Below, in pieces: positions 1 to 5,177 of a stretch of 6,636 nucleotides of DNA. Below the pieces are notes generated by a model, which ran no database searches, was not told the DNA's origin, and worked only from the letters and a program-made list of their open reading frames with translations. Each line of letters opens with the position of its first letter. Within the stretch, counting starts at the first letter, position 1. Source of the stretch: PALSA-607 sp036510735 (GTDB lineage Bacteria > Actinomycetota > Actinomycetes > Acidothermales > Acidothermaceae); NCBI GenBank assembly GCA_036510735.1, contig DATCDK010000206.1, forward strand, positions 1-6,636, given 5' to 3'. The translations under genes and the position numbers were made by a program.

Positions 1-86
1 GCGCCCGTGTAGAGCTCGAGTGCGTCGAACGGCGATAGGCGGCCGCCATCGGCAGCCCGATCGAGCAACATGCGCAGGTCAGCCAC
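1..86 (-). CDS. mqnC: MqnC, cyclic dehypoxanthinyl futalosine synthase (N-terminal fragment, runs off the left edge)
   Basis: Only the first 28 codons are present, read leftwards from a GTG at 86-84; an in-frame TGA at about 113-115 limits the start. The peptide contains LLDRAADGGRLSP followed by DALELYTG, which matches the N-terminal helix region that I recall for actinobacterial MqnC (Streptomyces SCO4550 type: LDRAAAGGRITPEEALDLY). MqnC is a radical SAM enzyme that cyclises dehypoxanthine futalosine to the cyclic form in the futalosine menaquinone pathway. Its CX3CX2C cluster would lie beyond the window, so catalytic residues cannot be checked. No good Shine-Dalgarno precedes either GTG 86 or the in-frame ATG at 71-69, so the exact start is open. 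The gene begins 27 nt after the response-regulator stop, consistent with one operon with mqnA and mqnE. MqnE shares a similar N-terminal segment, but mqnE is already present upstream, which favours MqnC. Confidence 0.8.
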   Translation of the reverse strand, partial: MADLRMLLDRAADGGRLSPFDALELYTG

Positions 87-113
87 GTGGGAGAGCTTAG
101 TCGGGCTGCTGAA

Positions 114-548
114 TCAGCAGACGCCTGCCTGAGGGGCCGTCTGGCCCGGCTGGCAGAGGGCCCGCAGCGTGGCGACCACCACCTCGTTCGGCGTCCCCTT
201 CTCGATGTCGGCGTCCGCCCCCGTCGGCGACGGGCGCCGCTCCCCCGACAGCACGGCCACCCGCGTCGCTGGCGAGACGGCCCGGATTCGCTCGATCGCT
301 TCGAGACCGTCCATCACCGGCATCGAGATGTCGATGACCACCAGATCGGGCTGCAGCTCGGTAACGAGCTCGACCGCCTCGAACCCGTCGCGGGCCTGCC
401 CAACGACTTCGAAGTCGGGCTCGAGTGACAACAGCGTGTGCATCAACTCACGCATGCCGGCCGCGTCGTCGGCCACGATCACCCGGTAAGTCTCGACGCT
501 CGGAGCGACGCCCTGAGGCACGCGCGGAGCGGGAATGGGCACAGCCAT
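114..548 (-). CDS. Receiver-only (CheY-like) response regulator
   Basis: This encodes 144 residues from ATG 548-546. Residues about 20-135 form a response-regulator receiver domain: YRVIVADD with the acidic pair D27/D28, the phospho-acceptor Asp in VIDISMPVMDG (D73), the conserved Ser/Thr position as Ser in VAVLSGERR (S101), and the Lys of EKGTP (K117). Nothing follows except a short Pro/Gln tail, so there is no DNA-binding or enzymatic output domain. The open frame extends upstream to a TTG at 674 overlapping mqnA by 29 nt, but that extension is not receiver-like and ATG 548 is the more sensible start; GTG codons in between cannot be excluded and no strong Shine-Dalgarno is seen. It sits between mqnA and mqnC on the same strand, with no histidine kinase in the window. 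A protein-protein signalling role is inferred; the partner and any link to quinone or redox state are unknown. Confidence 0.85.
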   Translation of the reverse strand: MAVPIPAPRVPQGVAPSVETYRVIVADDAAGMRELMHTLLSLEPDFEVVGQARDGFEAVELVTELQPDLVVIDISMPVMDGLEAIERIRAVSPATRVAVLSGERRPSPTGADADIEKGTPNEVVVATLRALCQPGQTAPQAGVC

Positions 549-619
549 GCGACCGATCGTGACAGCAATCACAACCGGCCGAGCCACGAAACGCGCAGGT
601 TGATCACTAAGGACGATCT

Positions 620-638
620 GACTACCGAACTGGTAGTC
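620..638 (-). other. Stem-loop just downstream of mqnA
   Basis: GACTACC (620-626) and GGTAGTC (632-638) are perfect 7-bp arms around a 5-nt loop. On the transcribed strand the structure begins 7 nt after the mqnA TGA and lies in the 97-nt gap before the response regulator. No U-run follows, so it is not a classical intrinsic terminator. An alternative 6-bp pairing (617-622 with 645-650, TCTGAC/GTCAGA) overlaps its base and the mqnA stop, so two structures could compete. Possible roles are a partial terminator, an mRNA stability element or none; function is inferred only. Confidence 0.4.
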
Positions 639-645
639 GAACGGG

Positions 646-1488
646 TCAGACTTCAGCGAACGTCGGCTGCTCAAACCGGGCTAGCCCGATGCGCGGGCCG
701 ACTCGGCGGGCGAACTCGGCGAGGCCGGCCAACTGCCTTTCGCCGAGCGAAAAGTCGAGCGTCTGGAAGTAGCGCACGAGGGCGGGCGCTTCGAAGTCCT
801 CCCAGCGCGCGGCTGACTGGGCCACTTCGTCTACCCGGGCCAGGGAGATCTCGCGCGACCGAACAAAGGCGTCGTGGACGTCCTTGACGAGCCCGGGGTG
901 ATTGGTCGCGAAATCACGGCGGGCCGCCCACACCGCGAAAACCATCGGCAGTCCTGTCCAGTCGCGCCAGGCCTCGCCCATGTCGTGCACGTCGAGGTGC
1001 AAGCGAGGTCCGTCGTGCAGCGTGGCCCGAAGGGCCGCATCGCCGATCAGCACGGCGGCCGGTGCTTCGAGCATCATCGCGGGCAGATCCGGCGGGCAGG
1101 TCAGGTAACGAGGGCGGACGCCGATCCGCTCCTCGAGCAGCATCTTCGCCAGCTCGATCGTCGTCCGGCTGGTCGAGCCCAGCGTCACCAGCTCGCCGTC
1201 TAACTGATCGAGCGGTAGCTGGCTGACCAGCACGCACGACATCACCGGCCCGTCCGAACCGACCGCCAGGTCGGGCAGCACGGTCAGTTCGTCGGCATGC
1301 CGCAAGTACTCGACGACGCTGATCGGCGCGATGTCGAGATCGCCGGCAACGAGGCGATCACTCAATCGATCCGGGGTGTCACGGCGAAGGTCGACGTCGA
1401 GCAACGCGCCGGAGTGGACCAACCCCCAGTACAACGGCAGGCAGTTGAGAAACTGGATATGGCCGACCCTGGGCCTGGGGATTGTCAT
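646..1488 (-). CDS. mqnA: MqnA, chorismate dehydratase (futalosine menaquinone pathway)
   Basis: MqnA removes water from chorismate to give 3-enolpyruvylbenzoate (3-[(1-carboxyvinyl)oxy]benzoate), the entry step of the futalosine route, in the cytoplasm. The 280-residue protein has the usual length and a MqnA/MqnD periplasmic-binding-protein-like fold signature: FLNCLPLYWGL (13-23), SVVEY (57-61), STSRTT (105-110), GDAAL (149-153), and the very characteristic DMGEAWRDWTGLPMVFAVW (169-187). MqnD is the related alternative, but the NCLPLYW opening and the GEAW..TGLP block fit MqnA. The ATG at 1488-1486 overlaps the TGA of the preceding DUF4229-like gene as ATGA, so translational coupling is likely; only a weak GAAGCGG-like Shine-Dalgarno lies upstream. 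The gene is third in the mqnE-DUF4229-mqnA-receiver-mqnC run. No missing residue, frameshift or unusual base composition was noticed. Confidence 0.95.
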   Translation of the reverse strand: MTIPRPRVGHIQFLNCLPLYWGLVHSGALLDVDLRRDTPDRLSDRLVAGDLDIAPISVVEYLRHADELTVLPDLAVGSDGPVMSCVLVSQLPLDQLDGELVTLGSTSRTTIELAKMLLEERIGVRPRYLTCPPDLPAMMLEAPAAVLIGDAALRATLHDGPRLHLDVHDMGEAWRDWTGLPMVFAVWAARRDFATNHPGLVKDVHDAFVRSREISLARVDEVAQSAARWEDFEAPALVRYFQTLDFSLGERQLAGLAEFARRVGPRIGLARFEQPTFAEV

Positions 1489-1799
1489 ACGTCCGCTTCA
1501 TCGGGGACGTCCTCGCGCGCGGCCCGCAACTGCCCCTTGACCCGGCGCCGCTGCGCTGCCTCGTGGAGTTGCGCCGACATCGCATCGCGCTGCCCGGCGA
1601 GCAGGACGAAGCTCGCAAGACCAGAGAGCACGAGCGCGATCGCCACCAGCAGAACGCCGTCCCTGATCCGCACCAGCCACAACACGATGAGCGCGAGGAC
1701 GAAGAGCGCCAGCCGCAAGGTCGTGTAGCGCAAGATCGCATGCGGACGGCGCGGCGCTGGCTGATCGCCGTCCGCGTCATTCGTGTTGACGTCCGGCAC
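1485..1799 (-). CDS. Small two-TM membrane protein, DUF4229-like
   Basis: This encodes 104 residues. A polar N-terminus (1-22) is followed by RYTTLRLALFVLALIVLWLV, giving a first membrane helix at about 25-43. A short RIRDG turn leads to a second helix at about 49-68 (LLVAIALVLSGLASFVLL). The C-terminal third is charged, with many Arg, Glu and Ala, and could form a cytoplasmic helix. The RYT.LRL..F...L..LWL and SGL.S..LL..QRDAMSA patterns resemble the DUF4229 family of actinobacteria as I remember it; no function is established for that family. The start is GTG at 1799-1797, one nucleotide after the mqnE stop, without a clear Shine-Dalgarno. The stop overlaps the mqnA ATG by 4 nt, so the gene is tightly placed between two pathway enzymes. 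A role linked to membrane quinone synthesis is a positional inference only. Confidence 0.85.
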   Translation of the reverse strand: MPDVNTNDADGDQPAPRRPHAILRYTTLRLALFVLALIVLWLVRIRDGVLLVAIALVLSGLASFVLLAGQRDAMSAQLHEAAQRRRVKGQLRAAREDVPDEADV

Positions 1800-1800
1800 G

Positions 1801-2961
1801 TCAGACCGGCATGGGTTGCGGGACGTCGCGTCGGCCCGTGTCGGGACCGTCGAAAACGCGGATCACGTTGTAGCGAGTGTCGCGCTCCACAGGCGTGAAG
1901 CCGGCGTCGCGAATGAGGTCGAGCAGGTCTTCGCGGTGCATGGTCTGCGGTGTCCCGAAGTGGTCGGCGTCATGCGTGATCTTGTACTCGACGACCGAAC
2001 CGTCGAGGTCGTCGGCACCATGCGACAGTGCGAGCTGCGAGGTCGTGAGTCCGTGCATCACCCAGAACGCCTTGACGTGCGGCACGTTGTCGAACAGCAA
2101 TCGCGAAACGGCGAAGGTCTTCAACGCCTCGGCGCCGGTCGCCATCGGTTGGGTCATGAGCCGGTTGCGTGGGTCGCCGCTGGCGTCGTGCTGGAACCGC
2201 AGTGGAATGAACACCACGAAGCCGCCGGTCTCGTCTTGTAGCTCGCGCAAGCGCAGGACGTGATCGACGCGATGCCGCGGTTCCTCGATGTGTCCATAGA
2301 GCATCGTGCAGGGCGTCTTCAGGCCCTTCGAATGCGCCAGCCGGTGGATGCGCGACCAGTCTTCCCAGTGGGTCTTGTGGTCGACGATCTTCTGCCGAAC
2401 CTCCCAGTCGAAGATCTCGGCCCCACCGCCGGTCAATGACTCGAGGCCCGCGTCGATCAGTTCGTCGAGGATCTCGTCGGCGGACAGCCCTGAGATCTCT
2501 TCGAACCAGTGGATCTCGGTCGCAGTAAAGGCTTTGAGCGCGACATTCGGCAGAGCTTCCTTCAGAGCTTTCAGCGACCGCGGGTAGTAGCGCCACGGCA
2601 AGGTCGGGTGCAGGCCGTTCACGATGTGCAGCTCGGTGATGCCCTCGGGCTCCATCTGCTTGGCGAGCTCGACGGCTTGTTCGATGCGCATCGTGTAGGC
2701 GTCGGTCTCGCCGGGCTTGCGCTGGAAACTGCAGTAAGCGCACGACGCCGCGCAGACGTTGGTCAGGTTCAGATGGCGGTTCACGTTGAAGTAGGTGCGG
2801 TCACCGTTCTTCTGGGTGCGCACGTAGTGGGCGAGTTCGCCGAGCCACGCCAGGTCGTCGCTCGCGTACAACGCGACGCCGTCGTCATAGGTCAATCGCT
2901 GTCCGGCGAGAACCTTTTCTTCGAGCTCGCGCTTGCGTCCGGTATCCACGCGCCCAAGCAT
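1801..2961 (-). CDS. mqnE: MqnE, aminofutalosine synthase (radical SAM)
   Basis: MqnE adds the adenosyl radical from SAM to the MqnA product to form 6-amino-6-deoxyfutalosine. The 386-residue protein has a radical SAM cluster motif CAASCAYC (C70, C74, C77; CX3CX2C) after NVNRHLNLTNV. Also visible are HIVNGLHP (112-119), the GLESLTGGGAEIF block (172-184), KTPCTMLYGHIEEPRHR (215-231) and HGADDLDGSVVEYKITHDAD (314-333). These match, from memory, the Streptomyces SCO4494-type enzyme closely and separate it from the paralogue MqnC. ATG 2961 is used as start. No good Shine-Dalgarno is seen (CGATGAAAC is the closest), and an in-frame GTG at 2949-2947 (codon 5) is an alternative that would give VDTGRKRELEEKV. 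It is the first gene of the left block, so its promoter should lie in 2962-3266. The C-terminal tail after about residue 370 (DGPDTGRRDVPQ) is low-complexity and probably disordered. Confidence 0.96.
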   Translation of the reverse strand: MLGRVDTGRKRELEEKVLAGQRLTYDDGVALYASDDLAWLGELAHYVRTQKNGDRTYFNVNRHLNLTNVCAASCAYCSFQRKPGETDAYTMRIEQAVELAKQMEPEGITELHIVNGLHPTLPWRYYPRSLKALKEALPNVALKAFTATEIHWFEEISGLSADEILDELIDAGLESLTGGGAEIFDWEVRQKIVDHKTHWEDWSRIHRLAHSKGLKTPCTMLYGHIEEPRHRVDHVLRLRELQDETGGFVVFIPLRFQHDASGDPRNRLMTQPMATGAEALKTFAVSRLLFDNVPHVKAFWVMHGLTTSQLALSHGADDLDGSVVEYKITHDADHFGTPQTMHREDLLDLIRDAGFTPVERDTRYNVIRVFDGPDTGRRDVPQPMPV

Positions 2962-2962
2962 G

Positions 2963-3001
2963 CACGGCCGTGTTTCATCGCGCGCGTTCGGGGCGTGAAA
3001 C
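2963..3001. promoter_or_regulatory. Palindrome and dyad directly upstream of the mqnE start
   Basis: CACGGCCGTG (2963-2972) is a perfect 10-bp palindrome ending one base before the mqnE ATG. It abuts a second dyad with 6-bp arms, GTTTCA (2972-2977) and TGAAAC (2996-3001), 18 bases apart. Together they occupy the position of the ribosome-binding region and early leader of mqnE, where a repressor site or RNA structure could act. In GC-rich DNA short palindromes arise by chance, so an operator role is only a suggestion. Confidence 0.25.
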
Positions 3002-3071
3002 TGCCCGTTCCCTGCCTATGACCCTCCCAGACCGTTCGTCACGGACAGCGATCATGCGGCGACTGTTAGCC

Positions 3072-3113
3072 CCTATAGAGTCCCTTGTACCCCAATTTCA
3101 CTACTAAGAGTGA
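3072..3113 (-). promoter_or_regulatory. Candidate mqnE promoter with overlapping dyad
   Basis: Read leftward, GTGAAA (3101-3096; 4 of 6 matches to TTGACA) and TATAGG (3077-3072; 4 of 6 to TATAAT) are separated by 18 bp, giving a leader of roughly 100 nt before mqnE. The dyad TCACT-N6-AGTGA (3098-3113) covers the -35 hexamer, a place where a bound regulator could block transcription. The TATA core also reads TATAGA on the plus strand, but no -35 partner is found there. Weak evidence only. Confidence 0.25.
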
Positions 3114-3250
3114 CCGCCTCGTAACGACCACCCCGACTTTTTTGTCCGCAAGACAACTAACGTGCGCCAAACGCAGACGCGACGACACCTCCGCGTGTAC
3201 ACACGTTTGTTAGGGGTCCCGCGAAAGCAATTCGCAGCACCGCGTCGCGC

Positions 3251-3257
3251 AGAAAGG
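3251..3257 (+). promoter_or_regulatory. Shine-Dalgarno that fixes the bldC start
   Basis: AGAAAGG ends 9 nt before GTG 3267. It is the only good ribosome-binding site in the region, and it supports the short 73-residue protein over the longer reading from ATG 3162. Confidence 0.6.
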
Positions 3258-3266
3258 CACATCAAA

Positions 3267-3488
3267 GTGGAGAACCGTGACCGGCTCCTGACACCCGGAG
3301 AGGTTGCCAGCTTGTTTCGGGTCGACCCGAAGACAGTGACACGCTGGGCAGCTTCCGGCCGGATCGGCAGCATCCGCACGCCCGGTGGCCATCGACGTTT
3401 CCGGGAATCTGAAGTTCGGGCTCTCTTGCGCGGCGACTCTGATCTCGAGTCGATCGGATCGCTTGCATTGGAAGCCTCAGAGGGCTGA
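3267..3488 (+). CDS. bldC: BldC-like MerR-family DNA-binding regulator
   Basis: This is a 73-residue protein consisting almost entirely of a winged helix-turn-helix: LLTPGEVASLFRVDPKTVTRW (7-27) followed by the wing region SIRTPGGHRRFRESEVRALL (35-54). This is the hallmark of BldC (about 68 residues in Streptomyces), a MerR-type DNA-binding domain with no dimerisation helix or ligand domain. Streptomyces BldC is known to bind direct repeats as head-to-tail oligomers and to control developmental genes. GTG 3267 is chosen because AGAAAGG lies 9 nt upstream and because family members start just before the LLTP segment; an upstream ATG at 3162 would add 35 unrelated Arg-rich residues. The acidic tail after residue 55 (GDSDLESIGSLALEASEG) is not part of the DNA-binding core and looks lineage-specific. 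It is the only plus-strand gene, divergent from mqnE and convergent with ubiX. Control of the mqn genes is possible from position but not shown; many actinobacteria carry several BldC-like proteins. Confidence 0.88.
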   Translation: MENRDRLLTPGEVASLFRVDPKTVTRWAASGRIGSIRTPGGHRRFRESEVRALLRGDSDLESIGSLALEASEG

Positions 3489-3567
3489 GCTTCCGGCGTG
3501 AGCCCTGAGCAACGGGTCGATCAGGTCGGTCCAAGCCGCCCGTCCCATGTCCATTCTCCGGGGTCGA
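3489..3567. other. Short convergent gap between bldC and ubiX
   Basis: Both neighbouring genes end here, so terminators would be expected. A small hairpin, CTCAG-AGGG-CTGAG (3476-3489), overlaps the bldC stop, and AGGGCT/AGCCCT arms (3481-3486 and 3501-3506) could form a looser one. Neither is followed by a T-run. The left half of the gap holds the distal copy of the 34-bp repeat. I see no convincing intrinsic terminator in either direction. Confidence 0.4.
3514..3547. repeat. 34-bp direct repeat, distal copy (outside ubiX)
   Basis: This copy is identical over 34 bases to 3561-3594. It starts GGGTCGATCAGG and ends GCCCGTCCCA. The period is 47 bp, leaving a 13-bp unrelated spacer, and identity stops at once on both sides. 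This copy is non-coding and lies between the ubiX and bldC stops. Confidence 0.9.
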
Positions 3568-3594
3568 TCAGGTCGGTCCAAGCCGCCCGTCCCA
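3561..3594. repeat. 34-bp direct repeat, proximal copy (contains the ubiX 3' end)
   Basis: Read on the minus strand this copy encodes the last eight residues of UbiX (WDGRLGPT), its TGA, and 7 further bases. The perfect match to 3514-3547 indicates a duplication of the gene end that is either young or maintained. Because the period is 47 bp (not a multiple of three), read-through would meet the second copy in another frame. Confidence 0.9.
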
Positions 3595-4266
3595 CCGCGT
3601 AAACAGATCGTGATCGACGCCGAGAACGTCGAGGATTTTGCCTGCGACGAAGTCGACCAGCTGCTGCACGCTCTTGGGCTTGCTGTAGAAAGCCGGACTC
3701 GCAGGCAGCACCACCGCGCCGGCTGCATCGAGGGTGACCAGGTGCCGCAGCGTCGCACCAGTCAAAGGCATTTCACGCGGGACGACGATCAGCGGGCGTC
3801 GTTCCTTCAGCGTGACATCTGCGGCTCGCTGAAGAAGATCCTTCGAGAGCCCGATAGCGATCCCGGCCACCGACGCGGTGCTCGCGGGCACCACCACCAT
3901 GCCCCGCGTGATGTACGAACCACTCGACGGGCCGGCCGCAAGATCGCCCGGTGACCAGAAGCGCACGTGGTCGAAGTTCGCGCTTTCGAAGTCCGCAGTG
4001 TGCAGAGTCGGCAGATCGGCATCGAGCTGTGACGTCAGCCAGGCATGCAGGCTGTCGGAGTCGTCGTGCCACGCGACGCCGGTTTCATCGAGCAGGGTCA
4101 GCCGCGCGGCCCGCGAGACGACGAGGTCGATGTGTTGCCCGGCGTCCAGCAGAGCCCGCAAAACCGCTGCGGCGTAAGGGGTTCCGCTAGCGCCACTGAC
4201 GCCGACGACCCACGGCACCCGCGTCGCGCCGGTCATCCCCGCGCTGCTCATCCCCGCGCTACTCAT
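3568..4266 (-). CDS. ubiX: UbiX-family flavin prenyltransferase
   Basis: UbiX joins dimethylallyl phosphate to FMN to make prenylated FMN, the cofactor of UbiD-type decarboxylases; it has no decarboxylase activity itself. The 232-residue protein has the Rossmann-like FMN motif VGVSGASGTPYA (21-32), SRAA (51-54), SGSYITRGMVVVPAS (115-129), the diagnostic RAADVTLKERRPL (147-159), the REMPL segment (164-168) and PASPAFY (188-194). R147, K154, R164, E165 and Y194 align by eye with phosphate-binding and catalytic residues of Pseudomonas UbiX. ATG 4266 overlaps the mqnP stop as ATGA, suggesting coupling; further in-frame ATGs at 4251 and 4236 follow a repeated MSSAG unit, so the first 10 residues may be dispensable. 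The position directly after the prenyltransferase and UbiD genes indicates that it supplies the decarboxylase. The C-terminus lies within a 34-bp duplication. Confidence 0.94.
   Translation of the reverse strand: MSSAGMSSAGMTGATRVPWVVGVSGASGTPYAAAVLRALLDAGQHIDLVVSRAARLTLLDETGVAWHDDSDSLHAWLTSQLDADLPTLHTADFESANFDHVRFWSPGDLAAGPSSGSYITRGMVVVPASTASVAGIAIGLSKDLLQRAADVTLKERRPLIVVPREMPLTGATLRHLVTLDAAGAVVLPASPAFYSKPKSVQQLVDFVAGKILDVLGVDHDLFTRWDGRLGPT
4237..4266 (-). repeat. Tandem 15-bp repeat at the ubiX start
   Basis: Two adjacent 15-base units (4266-4252 and 4251-4237) each encode MSSAG and differ at one base (AGT versus AGC). They are followed by a third in-frame ATG at 4236. Each unit ends in GCGGGG immediately before the next ATG, too close for a normal Shine-Dalgarno. 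Replication slippage is the simplest origin. Confidence 0.85.
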
Positions 4267-5177
4267 CCCCGAAGGCCGCGCGAGACCAAGTCGGCGACCG
4301 CGAAGCAGAACAAGCCGATGCCGACGAAGCCGTTCACCGTGAAGAACGCACGGTTGACCTTCGACAGGTCGTCCGGCTTCACCAGATGCTGCTCATAGGC
4401 GAGCGCAACTGCTGCGGCGGCAACACCGGTCGTCCATGTCCAACCGAGGTGGGCCAACACGCCGAACCACAACAGCAGCAAGACGGTCGCGTAGTGCGCG
4501 ACGCGCGAGAAAGCGAGGGCCACCTGCGGCCCGAACCGAGCGGGCAACGACTTCACGCCGATCTCGCGGTCGATCGTGTAGTCCTGGAGCGCGTAGATGA
4601 TGTCGAAACCACCGATCCAGCAACCGACGGCAAGTCCGAGCACCACTGCGGTCCATGACCACCGACCCGTAACGGCCAGCCACGCGCCGATCGGACCGAT
4701 CGTCTGCGCGACGCCGAGCACCGCGTGCGGCGCCCAGGTGACCCGCTTGGCGTACGGGTAGGCGGCCAGCACGATTGCAGCGACCGGCGCGAGGAAGAAG
4801 CACACCCGGTTGAGGGCACCTGCAGCGACCATCAGAACGACCAGCGCGACGATTGCGCCCGCCCACGCTGTGCGCAGATTGACAACGCCCGTGACGAGTT
4901 CGCGACCCTGGGTGCGCGGGTTGCGTGCATCGATGTGGCGGTCGACGATCCGGTTGACCGCCATCGCGAAGGTGCGCGCGCCGACCATCGCAATCGTGAC
5001 GAGTGCAAGTTGGCGCCAGTGCACGTGGTCGTTGACACTCGCCATCGCCGTCAAGGCAGCGATGTAGGCGAACGGCAGTGCGAACACCGAATGCTCGAAC
5101 CGCACCAGATCGAGGAACGCCTTGACCCTGCCGGGCGTGCGGGCAGCTGGACTCAGGGACGCCGTGGTCGTGCTCAC
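4263..5177 (-). CDS. mqnP: UbiA-family prenyltransferase, MqnP type (menaquinone pathway)
   Basis: This is an integral membrane enzyme that should attach a polyprenyl chain to 1,4-dihydroxy-6-naphthoate. The 304-residue protein has about eight to nine hydrophobic helices and both Asp-rich UbiA motifs: NRIVDRHID (N75, D79, D83) followed by ARNPRTQGREL, and DYTIDREIG (D199, D203), which bind the Mg-diphosphate of the prenyl donor. RFEHSVFALPFAY (26-38) and the GGFDIIYALQD lead-in (189-199) are typical of the 4-hydroxybenzoate/menaquinone branch found beside mqn genes. The start is GTG 5177-5175, because GGAAGGAG lies 11 nt upstream and the GTG overlaps the ubiD stop as GTGA. A longer frame to 5252 would run into the ubiD coding end without adding family sequence. 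It lies between ubiD and ubiX, which together perform the following decarboxylation. The exact substrate is inferred from context. Confidence 0.92.
   Translation of the reverse strand: MSTTTASLSPAARTPGRVKAFLDLVRFEHSVFALPFAYIAALTAMASVNDHVHWRQLALVTIAMVGARTFAMAVNRIVDRHIDARNPRTQGRELVTGVVNLRTAWAGAIVALVVLMVAAGALNRVCFFLAPVAAIVLAAYPYAKRVTWAPHAVLGVAQTIGPIGAWLAVTGRWSWTAVVLGLAVGCWIGGFDIIYALQDYTIDREIGVKSLPARFGPQVALAFSRVAHYATVLLLLWFGVLAHLGWTWTTGVAAAAVALAYEQHLVKPDDLSKVNRAFFTVNGFVGIGLFCFAVADLVSRGLRG

Larger units (their letters stand above)
2962..3266. other. Divergent intergenic region between mqnE and bldC
   Basis: This 305-base gap has no credible gene and is visibly less GC-rich in its middle than the flanking genes. 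It must carry the start signals of mqnE (leftward) and bldC (rightward). Elements seen: the palindrome and dyad next to mqnE (2963-3001, listed separately); a candidate mqnE promoter with an overlapping dyad at 3072-3113; a T6 run at 3138-3143 with no hairpin before it; a TAACGT box at 3158-3163 that could be a -10 for bldC but has only a poor CCGACT -35 at 19 bp; a CGTGT-AC-ACACG dyad at 3194-3205; and a 5-bp stem with a 5-nt loop, GCGAA/TTCGC, at 3221-3235 in the presumed bldC leader. None matches an operator I can name. Confidence 0.6.

Noticed and set aside
83..90. CCACGTGG palindrome at the mqnC start
   Set aside because: An 8-bp palindrome overlapping the start codon in GC-rich DNA is easily chance; no matching second site was seen.
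549..674. Longer response-regulator start at TTG 674
   Set aside because: It would use a TTG, overlap mqnA by 29 nt and read through the stem-loop; the added residues are not receiver-like.
438..887. A 149-codon plus-strand frame over the mqnA/response-regulator junction
   Set aside because: It is antisense to two supported genes, has Arg-rich shadow composition and no domain.
3138..3143. T6 run as an intrinsic terminator
   Set aside because: No GC-rich hairpin precedes it on the plus strand and no gene ends there.
3162..3266. Longer bldC reading from ATG 3162
   Set aside because: The extra 35 residues are Arg-rich and unlike BldC proteins, with no Shine-Dalgarno at 3162; GTG 3267 has AGAAAGG at 9 nt and fits the family start.
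3104..3379. A 91-codon minus-strand frame across the intergenic region and bldC
   Set aside because: It overlaps bldC antisense, has no recognisable domain and no ribosome-binding site of note.
3514..3594. CRISPR array from the 34-bp repeat
   Set aside because: There are only two copies, with a 13-bp spacer, one of them inside ubiX coding sequence, and no cas genes are present.
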